Positions 34,101 through 39,808 of a DNA stretch of 64,000 nucleotides are shown piece after piece; position 1 is the first letter of the stretch; each line of letters starts with the position of its first letter. A program made the position numbers and the translations under genes. Under the pieces are notes generated by a model. The model was given only the letters and a program-made list of their open reading frames with translations. It had not been told where the DNA came from and searched no databases. This stretch comes from JANJUB01 sp040081075 (GTDB lineage: Bacteria > Armatimonadota > Fimbriimonadia > Fimbriimonadales > Fimbriimonadaceae): assembly GCA_040081075.1 (NCBI GenBank), contig JBEBHJ010000006.1, positions 1-64,000 of the forward strand, written 5' to 3'.

Positions 34101-34292
34101 GGTGGCCCCGAAATAATATTCTTGTGGGCGAGCTTGGGAGCCCGCACAGGCTACGGAACGGCCACCCCGAAAAGGACCAACCAAGCGCCAGTCCATGCCT
34201 TCATAAGGCTTGAGGCTTTGAGCTTGAACCGAACAGAGCTGTGCTAAACAAAGGGATGCCGCGATGAGGCGACCAGAACAACGCAAATTCAC
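31170..34292 (-). CDS. Large secreted YVTN/BNR (sortilin-like) propeller protein
   Basis: 1040 residues with signal peptide (MNLRCSGRLIAASLCLAQLCSVQAQ). Residues about 30-700 are BNR/Asp-box blades: 'GGGVWKSTNGGTDWDCVSDG', 'GVYRSTDAGKTWTHIG', 'GIFRSDDAGKTFTMTN', 'GLVNLSKDGGATWTNVTPAG', 'GLFVSLDRGANWERFKG'. This is the VPS10/sortilin-like exo-alpha-sialidase-type propeller found in many Bacteroidetes and Armatimonadota proteins. A beta-sandwich and a helical coiled region (about 880-1000: 'LARRIADRLTETHEAHAKIRDVKKKVAAL') follow. It is first in an operon with two amidohydrolase genes that overlap each other. It may bind or cleave a surface substrate; activity unknown. Confidence 0.85.
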   Translation of the reverse strand: MNLRCSGRLIAASLCLAQLCSVQAQSLKPYEGMDWRLVGPFRGGRSVACAGSQARPQEYYFGATGGGVWKSTNGGTDWDCVSDGFFNTASVGALAVAPSNPDVVYAGTGERDIRGNISHGDGVYRSTDAGKTWTHIGLKACQTIARIVIHPTNPDVVYVAALGHIYVDRDLASGKIKADPNRGVYKSTDGGKNWKRVLFKNEVSGAVDLCMDPSNPETLYAATWESWRTPYMLNSGGPGSGIFKTTNGGAKWDDISRSPGLPKGIMGKIGLSVSPANPKRVWAHLEALDGGIFRSDDAGKTFTMTNNSRNWRQRAWYYTHIIADPKDAEVVYVLNVGMGKSTDGGKTFGSVGTPHSDNHDLWIAPDDPKRMIESNDGGASVTTTGGQSWTAQDVPTAQFYHVSTDNAFPYRILGAQQDNSTVRIPSRTFGSGIAATDWTGTAGGESGYVVAKPDDPEIVFGGSYGGDLSRMNHRTNMSRAVDPWPDNPMGHGAVDLVERFQWTFPIVFSPHDPNVLYTCSQHVMKSTDLGNNWFNISPDLTRNDKRTLGPSGGPITKDNTSVEYYGTVFTLAESPIQKGLLWAGSDDGLVNLSKDGGATWTNVTPAGMPTWGLCSMIDASPSDPGTAYLALDNHENDDYKPYIYVTRNYGQSWELLVKGIDSESPVRVVREDTAQPSLLFAGTETGLFVSLDRGANWERFKGNLPLTPIHDLTIKLDDLVVATHGRSFWVLDDISPLRQIVAKTTEPFLFAPRDTIKVNWGSSGSGTVGKNPRSGFIVSYFLPADAAGIEFELTDPFGAIIATTKVDGKAGFNRTTMSAPRYPGARTLPGLIMWGGFGGSIAAPPGTYKVTMKPGSWSATRDAKLTKDPRTDGTDAEQMEQFKLARRIADRLTETHEAHAKIRDVKKKVAALIEKDKGLAKASEALVTKLSAIEEDIYQVKNQSGQDPLNYPIKLNNRLAALLPVVLGGDGPPSRGSQAVFERLSAELDDILKRLNEVWAKDLVQFNGELTKKSLEPIVPEPAGLSQGGGGRRGGEFDGI

Positions 34293-34352
34293 TTTGCTAC
34301 CTTACCCAGAAACTCATCTTGTTCTCCGAACGCTCTCCATCATAATCACGGT

Positions 34353-34850
34353 ATGAACCTCGATTTTCTTAGCGGTCGATTCGATGACCGCGAACCAACG
34401 TCCGTTCGAACCGTACAAGACTTGCGGGAAATTTGGCAAACCCAGCCCGATCCAAGTGACAATCGAATCGTCTACAGGACATACGGCTTACCGGGTGCGG
34501 ATTCGGATCAGCCCGAGTTGCTTTACGCATCCACGGTGATCGAACCGGGCGATGTTCGTGGGGAATATTTCATGACTCGGGGACACTTTCATGTGAAGCC
34601 CGAGCGCGGCGAATGGATGCTCACTCTAAGCGGAGATGGAGCTTTGCTACTGCGGGATCGGGCGGGCAGAGCCTGGACTGAGCCTCTCAAACCCGGCTCC
34701 GTCAATCTAATAGACGGCCGGTACGCCCATCGAGTCGTGAACACCGGTACCAGGCCTCTAGTGTTTGTCGTGACGTGGCTTGCGGATTGTGGTCACGACT
34801 ATGAAACCATTCTGCGCGAAGGATTTGGACTCTCGGTCCGTCTCCACTAA
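34353..34850 (+). CDS. Cupin-type glucose-6-phosphate isomerase
   Basis: 165 residues. The cupin metal motif is present in 'GEYFMTRGHFHVKPERGEWMLTLSGDG' (His-x-His...Glu) with the second His in 'DGRYAHRVVNTG'. This is the archaeal-type phosphoglucose isomerase (PF06560), which interconverts glucose-6-phosphate and fructose-6-phosphate with a bound metal and is unrelated to the common PGI fold. In bacteria it is rare and usually acquired. It is divergent from the BNR operon and six bases ahead of the GH76 gene. Confidence 0.85.
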   Translation: MNLDFLSGRFDDREPTSVRTVQDLREIWQTQPDPSDNRIVYRTYGLPGADSDQPELLYASTVIEPGDVRGEYFMTRGHFHVKPERGEWMLTLSGDGALLLRDRAGRAWTEPLKPGSVNLIDGRYAHRVVNTGTRPLVFVVTWLADCGHDYETILREGFGLSVRLH

Positions 34851-34856
34851 CGAGCT

Positions 34857-35855
34857 ATGATACAACTAATGTTTGCTTGCCTTGCGCCTGATACGCCCGC
34901 TGACTGGGGCAAAGAGGCGCTTGCCATGATTCGCCGGAACTATTACTTGCCGAAGGCGAAGCTTTACTCCGAGAGGCCTTACCGTAAGCAACCGGCTTTC
35001 AATTGGGGTGTTGGCGTGATGTTGTCGGCCCTCAATGCCGCCGCCCGGGTAGATAAGAAGTACATACCGTGGTTGCGTGAATATGCCGATGCAAGCCGGG
35101 TGTACTGGAACAAGGGCGGATACGACGTTTTGCCTGCCCCTAAACCCCTCGATCGCTACTACGACGACAACGCGTGGATGGCCCTGGCACTTCTGGAAAC
35201 TTACGGTATTTTGAAGGATGAGAAGTATCTCAAGTGGGCAAGGGGGGCCCTCGATTTCGCGCTGAGTGGCAAATCAAGCGACGCCGGGGGCATCTATTGG
35301 CGAGAGCAAGAGAAGTCCACCATGAACACTTGCAGTAATGCTCCAACCGCCCTTGCTTGCCGCCTGTTTGCGAGGGATTCCTTAGATGAGGTGTTAAATC
35401 TAAGAGGAGAGGACCTTTACGAGTGGACGTTCCAAAATCTCTGTGATCGGGAAGGAGATTGGCTGTATTGGGACTCCCTGTCAACGAATGGTGAAAGGGA
35501 CAAAACTAGGTGGAGCTACAACACGGCGCTCATGATTCGAACTTCCAAATATTTGAATACCAATCCCACGCCGACCTTTGACAACTCTCTAAAGAAGTGG
35601 CTGGTGAACGGCAAGTTGTGTGACCCCGGTCGATTTGCTCACTTGCTCTTGGAAGCATGGGTAGACGTAAAAGGATATCAAGAGGTGTATTTGCGACCTC
35701 TTGAAGCCGTTCGAAGCGCTCGCTCTCCCAAAGGTTATTATCCCGCTCATTGGAGCGAGCTCAAAGTCGCGAGCAATCCCGAGTTGCTTGATCAGGCAGC
35801 TTTTGCCCGCGCTTGCTTTGTTCTGGCCGCGGGCCAAAAAGTTGCGAAGCAGTGA
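34857..35855 (+). CDS. Glycoside hydrolase family 76-like (alpha-1,6-mannanase)
   Basis: 332 residues. The (alpha/alpha)6 pattern and the catalytic pair DD in 'DRYYDDNAWMALALLETYG' (about residues 99-117) are the GH76 signature. 'GGIYWREQEKSTMNTCSNAPTALA' and 'RWSYNTALMIRT' are further family motifs. The N-terminus (MIQLMFACLAPDTPADW) could be a weak or lipoprotein-like signal. It would cut alpha-1,6-mannan backbones, as in fungal walls or mycobacterial-type glycans (family knowledge). It follows the cupin isomerase closely, so mannose released could feed into hexose phosphate metabolism (inference). Confidence 0.8.
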   Translation: MIQLMFACLAPDTPADWGKEALAMIRRNYYLPKAKLYSERPYRKQPAFNWGVGVMLSALNAAARVDKKYIPWLREYADASRVYWNKGGYDVLPAPKPLDRYYDDNAWMALALLETYGILKDEKYLKWARGALDFALSGKSSDAGGIYWREQEKSTMNTCSNAPTALACRLFARDSLDEVLNLRGEDLYEWTFQNLCDREGDWLYWDSLSTNGERDKTRWSYNTALMIRTSKYLNTNPTPTFDNSLKKWLVNGKLCDPGRFAHLLLEAWVDVKGYQEVYLRPLEAVRSARSPKGYYPAHWSELKVASNPELLDQAAFARACFVLAAGQKVAKQ

Positions 35856-35984
35856 GTGCCCCAAGCGGTTATGTGGGCGGGTGCAACCTGATGCTTCATT
35901 AGTTCGTAGAATGGTTTCTAGGGTGCCCAACTACGCCGCAAGTCCCACTTGAAAAGGCGGGTTTGCGCCATACTGAACCTAAGC

Positions 35985-36701
35985 GTGGCAAAGCCGAAAG
36001 TTGCGGTGATCATCCCGGCATACAACGAAGAAGAGCGCATTGGCATTGTCCTGCGCGCGGTCAGCCAGTGCAAACTTGCAGACGAAATCATAGTCGTGAG
36101 TGATGCCAGCAAGGATCGAACCGCGACCGTCGCTCGCCAGTTTCCAAACGTGCGAGTCCTGGAACTCCCATTTAACACGGGCAAAGGCGGGGCGATGGCG
36201 GCCGGAGCGGGAGCAACTGATGCGGAGATACTCGCGTTTGTCGATGCCGATCTGGATGGCCTCAAAGGCACTCACGTTGACCAGATAATTCGTCCGATTT
36301 TGGAGCGACGATGCGATATGTGTATTGGCGTCTTCCGTGGGGGTAAGTTCTGGTCCGATACCGCTCAACGGATTTCGCCCTACATTAGCGGCCAGAGGGC
36401 CATGACTCGCCCCTTGTTTGACTCTATTCCGTTTCTTTCCGAGATTCGCATGGGCGTGGAAGTGACCATCAACACTTACGCAAAGCGGAGCAAGGCACGA
36501 GTTATGCGTACGGTTCTATCGGGCGTCAGCAACACTTACAAAGAGACCAAAATGGGTCTCGTTAAGGGTGTTGCGGCGCGAACGAAGATGTATGCGGAAA
36601 TTGTGCGCGCGATGCACCGAATCAACCGTAAAAACAACCGTCCGCCCAGCGATCGCATAACAATGCGCGAAAGGAAGGCCCGTGGTAAACGTTGGAAGTA
36701 G
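35985..36701 (+). CDS. Glycosyltransferase family 2
   Basis: About 238 residues from GTG at 35985; a TTG at 35949 is also possible, adding 12 residues. The GT-A nucleotide-sugar fold is clear: 'KVAVIIPAYNEEERIGIVL', 'DEIIVVSDASKDRTATVA', 'NTGKGGAMAAGAGATDAEILAFVDADLDGL' (DxD = DAD). The C-terminal part is basic (INRKNNRPPSDR, RERKARGKRWK), suggesting membrane contact. DPM1/DPG-synthase-like proteins have this shape. The acceptor is unknown. The next gene begins 4 bases after its stop. Confidence 0.85.
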   Translation: MAKPKVAVIIPAYNEEERIGIVLRAVSQCKLADEIIVVSDASKDRTATVARQFPNVRVLELPFNTGKGGAMAAGAGATDAEILAFVDADLDGLKGTHVDQIIRPILERRCDMCIGVFRGGKFWSDTAQRISPYISGQRAMTRPLFDSIPFLSEIRMGVEVTINTYAKRSKARVMRTVLSGVSNTYKETKMGLVKGVAARTKMYAEIVRAMHRINRKNNRPPSDRITMRERKARGKRWK

Positions 36702-36705
36702 TGTA

Positions 36706-37812
36706 ATGATATTAATATCGCTCGTTTTGGGTCTTGGATGCGCTAAACCGGAAGTGGCAGAAATTGAGCCCGTTAAATTGCCCAACGTTGCCGTATCTGA
36801 TCTCGGCAAACGAACGGTTGTCCTGTACAACAAGAAAGTGCCAGGGAGCAAAGAATTGGCCGAGTTCTATGCGTCCAAGCGCGGCATCCCTCCAAGCCAT
36901 ATCGCGATCACGAATGTTGCCGAGACCGAGGAAATGGCCCTTGGCGAACTCACCGAAGGATTGTACGTTCACTTGCGCACCAAGATCAAGGAACTGGTCG
37001 ACCAGGGCGAGAAGATTGACTTCATTGTTTTCTCCAAGGGAATCCCATTGCGAACGTGGCAAGATCGCCATTACTCGGTAGACGGCTATGTCTCGACCAT
37101 GGACATGCAGTTACCCCATGTGAAGAACGACCCACCAACTGGCGAGGAGTTGCAGAAAATTGCAAACCCCTACTTCGGGAAAAGCGAGCCATTTAGCCAC
37201 GCCAAGTACGGCTTCTACTTGGTAACTCGCCTCGATGGATACACATTTGAGGATGCAAGACGTTTGGTGGAAAACGCGGCCCGAGCGCTGCCAAACAAGG
37301 GTCCGTTCTTTCTGGATAGCGATCCTGGTCGAAGGTCAGGTGGGTATGAGCATTTGGAAAAGAGCCTCGCAAATTCGGAGAAAAATCTGAAGTCGAAGGG
37401 ATATGAGGTGGTGCTTGAATCCACAGATCTATTTGTTAAGCCTGGTCAGCCTGTTGCTGGTTATGCGAGTTGGGGCAGCAATGATGGCCATTTTGACCTT
37501 GGCGCCTATCGCGGCATCCAATTCAAACCCGGCGCAATCGCCGAGACTTTCGTTTCAACCAGCGGAAGAACCTTTATTCCAGGCACAGAGGGTGGCCAGA
37601 GCTTGATAGCTGATCTCGTCCGAAGTGGTGTAACGGGCGTTAAGGGCTATGTCAAGGAGCCGTATGCATTCGCCCTCGCCAAGCCCGACATTCTGTTCGA
37701 CCGCTATACATCCGGCTTCACGCTGGCTGAGAGTTTTTACATGGCGTCACCCTTGCTCAAGTGGAAAGATATCATTGTTGGTGACGCCATATGTGCCCCT
37801 TATAAGAAATGA
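36706..37812 (+). CDS. TIGR03790-family lipoprotein
   Basis: 368 residues from ATG at 36706 (a GTG at 36682 would overlap the GT2 gene). The start MILISLVLGLGCAKPE is a short signal ending in a cysteine at a lipobox-like site. The body carries the TIGR03790 pattern: 'RTVVLYNKKVPGSKELAEFYASKRGIPPSHIAI', 'IDFIVFSKGIPLR', 'FFLDSDPG', 'GYASWGSNDGHFD' and 'VTGVKGYVKEPYAFALA'. The family occurs in planctomycetes, acidobacteria and relatives; no activity is established. Its TGA overlaps the next ATG (ATGA). Confidence 0.8.
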   Translation: MILISLVLGLGCAKPEVAEIEPVKLPNVAVSDLGKRTVVLYNKKVPGSKELAEFYASKRGIPPSHIAITNVAETEEMALGELTEGLYVHLRTKIKELVDQGEKIDFIVFSKGIPLRTWQDRHYSVDGYVSTMDMQLPHVKNDPPTGEELQKIANPYFGKSEPFSHAKYGFYLVTRLDGYTFEDARRLVENAARALPNKGPFFLDSDPGRRSGGYEHLEKSLANSEKNLKSKGYEVVLESTDLFVKPGQPVAGYASWGSNDGHFDLGAYRGIQFKPGAIAETFVSTSGRTFIPGTEGGQSLIADLVRSGVTGVKGYVKEPYAFALAKPDILFDRYTSGFTLAESFYMASPLLKWKDIIVGDAICAPYKK

Positions 37813-38903
37813 CAGATCCACTAATTCAACCGGCGGGTCTGTTGGCACGCCCTATCGAGGAACTCCGTCCAGAAGATTCACTTCATCGGGCCGCCCATAT
37901 TATCCGCTCCACGGTTGGGCATGTCGCGCCGGTCATGGGCGGCGGTCGTTACATCGGTGTTGTAAGCGAGACTTCGCTCGAGCAGGCCCTGGCCGAAAGT
38001 GTCGAGCCAACCCAACCGGTTCTTGATGCCGTGGTGAGCCACCCGACTATTGCCGCCAGTGCAACTGGAGCCGAGGTTTTGCGGGTGTTGAGGTCGAGTG
38101 CGGTTGACCAATTGGTTGTCCTGAGTGAAGATCAAGTGCCAATTGGCCTGATCTCGGCGAGCGACCTGTTCCCCCGTCAAATAAATCGACCCGTCCCCGC
38201 AATCATTGGTGGCATGGCGACGCCCTTCGGTGTTTATCTTACAAACGGGTCTGTGACCGGCGGCGTAAGTCGATGGGCTCTCGTAGGAACTGGCGCCGTC
38301 ATGTCGTTGCTGTTTATGATCGCGCTGATCGTTGGCGACAGCTTAATCTTGCTGCTTCCGGAAACGCCTCTTGTCTTAGCCGTGGGCCCCTGGTTACCAA
38401 TCCCCTTGTTTTGCCTGTTTTTTAAGCTGATCCCGTTAACGGGCATCCATGCGGCGGAACACCAAGTCGTGCATGCGTTGGAGCGCAACGAGAGGTTGGT
38501 TCCGGAGGTAGTGCGCAGGATGCCGCGAGTTCATCCCCGATGCGGAACAAACATCGCTGTGGGATTTTCAATCTTTTACACCCTGTACAACTGGCAGTGG
38601 GTACCAGAGGACAATGTCAGATTTTTGCTCTCGTTGCTTGTAACGGCGGTTGTTTTCCGACCGGTGGGTGGTCTCGTGCAGCTATTGGTGACCACGAAAA
38701 AGCCAACGGAAAAGCAGATTGCGAGCGGAATTAAGGCCGGGAATGACCTATTGGAAAACTACGCAAAGAACCGAAGAACTTCGGCGTCACCGCTTGAGCG
38801 CATTCTTAACATGGGCATTTTGCAAGTGATGCTTGGTTCATCGGCAGTTGCGATCGCCGCCCATTACATCGCTGAGTGGTGCCATTTCCCGATTTCTCTC
38901 TAA
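37809..38903 (+). CDS. CBS-domain pair fused to DUF1385 membrane domain
   Basis: 364 residues. Residues 1-125 form two CBS motifs ('RPEDSLHRAAHIIRSTVGHVAPVMGGGRYIGVVSE', 'EVLRVLRSSAVDQLVVLSEDQVPIGLISASD'), usually adenosyl-nucleotide sensors. Residues about 130-364 are DUF1385: 'GGMATPFGVYLTNG', transmembrane segments at about 155-177 and 190-210, the family motif 'GIHAAEHQVVHALERN', 'RVHPRCGTN', and two more hydrophobic stretches. DUF1385 (YqhQ) proteins are integral membrane proteins near ribosome/peptidase genes in other bacteria; the function is not settled. The joining of CBS to DUF1385 is unusual. It overlaps the convergent TfoX-like gene by 4 bases. Confidence 0.8.
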   Translation: MTDPLIQPAGLLARPIEELRPEDSLHRAAHIIRSTVGHVAPVMGGGRYIGVVSETSLEQALAESVEPTQPVLDAVVSHPTIAASATGAEVLRVLRSSAVDQLVVLSEDQVPIGLISASDLFPRQINRPVPAIIGGMATPFGVYLTNGSVTGGVSRWALVGTGAVMSLLFMIALIVGDSLILLLPETPLVLAVGPWLPIPLFCLFFKLIPLTGIHAAEHQVVHALERNERLVPEVVRRMPRVHPRCGTNIAVGFSIFYTLYNWQWVPEDNVRFLLSLLVTAVVFRPVGGLVQLLVTTKKPTEKQIASGIKAGNDLLENYAKNRRTSASPLERILNMGILQVMLGSSAVAIAAHYIAEWCHFPISL

Positions 38904-39238
38904 CCAGCTTGCCGCATTTTTGACTGAGCATAAGAAACGCTTCGGTCTAACCAATGAAGAAAGTGCTCGTAGTTATCCAGGATCTCACGCGGCATGCAAA
39001 CGTAATCGCGCATAGGCTCCATGGTTGGGTCCGGCCTCAATGGGCCCGCGCCCGGAAGCTGCAGGGCCTCGCAAAGGTCTTCGGGGCTTAGCTTCAAACC
39101 GAGCTCTTCCCCAATCAAAAAGGCGAACATCTTCTCGCCGGTGTAGATTCCCATGCCGCCGAACATTCGACGTGCGCGGACATCGTAACCTTCGGCTGCG
39201 CGCATCATTTGTTCGTATCGGAGGGGGCGATAGACCAT
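38900..39238 (-). CDS. TfoX/Sxy N-terminal-domain protein
   Basis: 112 residues. The TfoX N-domain pattern 'RRMFGGMGIYTGEKMFAFLIGEELGLKL' lies at about residues 23-50, and the C-terminal part 'CMPREILDNYEHFLHWLDRSVSYAQ' matches the family. Family knowledge: full TfoX/Sxy proteins regulate natural competence; single N-domain proteins like this have unknown function. It stands alone, convergent with the DUF1385 gene. Confidence 0.8.
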   Translation of the reverse strand: MVYRPLRYEQMMRAAEGYDVRARRMFGGMGIYTGEKMFAFLIGEELGLKLSPEDLCEALQLPGAGPLRPDPTMEPMRDYVCMPREILDNYEHFLHWLDRSVSYAQSKMRQAG

Positions 39239-39283
39239 TTATACCCAGACGGGCAAGCCACGAGGGCAAGACTGAAGTAAGAA

Positions 39284-39808
39284 TTATACACCATTAATGG
39301 CGGAATCGTGAGAATTTTGAACCTGCTCGGCAGAAGTTTCTTCGATAACCGGCTTCTTTATGCTCTCAAACGTCCATCGAACGCACAAAATAGCGGCGGC
39401 AACGGAAATGCAGGAGTCTGCAACATTGAAGACGGGAAAGTTAATAAAGGTCACCTGAATCATGTCCGTTACCTTCCCATGCCAGAGTCGGTCAATGAGG
39501 TTACCGAGCGCTCCACTCGCCAGTAATCCCATCGCAACATGCACCCACTTACTGTCATCGGGTTGCTTGTAAGCGTGGCGGCCAGCGAGAATCGCGATAA
39601 CGAGGGCAATTGGCGACAAATAGACACCAAGTCCCTGTAACTTGCCAAATGCAATGCCTTCGTTATAGGTAAGCGTTAGATCCAGCAGGTTGCGAGCAAC
39701 GACCATCGATTGGCCCTCCGCAAAGTGGCCTCTCGCCCAGAACTTCACCGCTTGATCGATCACGATAAAGCCGATGAAGAAACTCCAAAAGATCCTTCTA
39801 GAGTTCAC
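39284..39808 (-). CDS. lspA: Lipoprotein signal peptidase (signal peptidase II)
   Basis: 174 residues with four membrane segments. It cuts the signal peptide of diacylglyceryl-modified prolipoproteins. The catalytic aspartates are in 'ASGALGNLIDRLWHGKVTDM' and 'FNVADSCIS'; 'DQAVKFWAR' and 'LTYNEGIAFG' (NxGxAFG-like) are further family motifs. The GTG start overlaps the ileS stop by 4 bases, the common ileS-lspA pairing. It confirms lipoprotein processing, in keeping with the TIGR03790 lipoprotein. Confidence 0.94.
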   Translation of the reverse strand: MNSRRIFWSFFIGFIVIDQAVKFWARGHFAEGQSMVVARNLLDLTLTYNEGIAFGKLQGLGVYLSPIALVIAILAGRHAYKQPDDSKWVHVAMGLLASGALGNLIDRLWHGKVTDMIQVTFINFPVFNVADSCISVAAAILCVRWTFESIKKPVIEETSAEQVQNSHDSAINGV

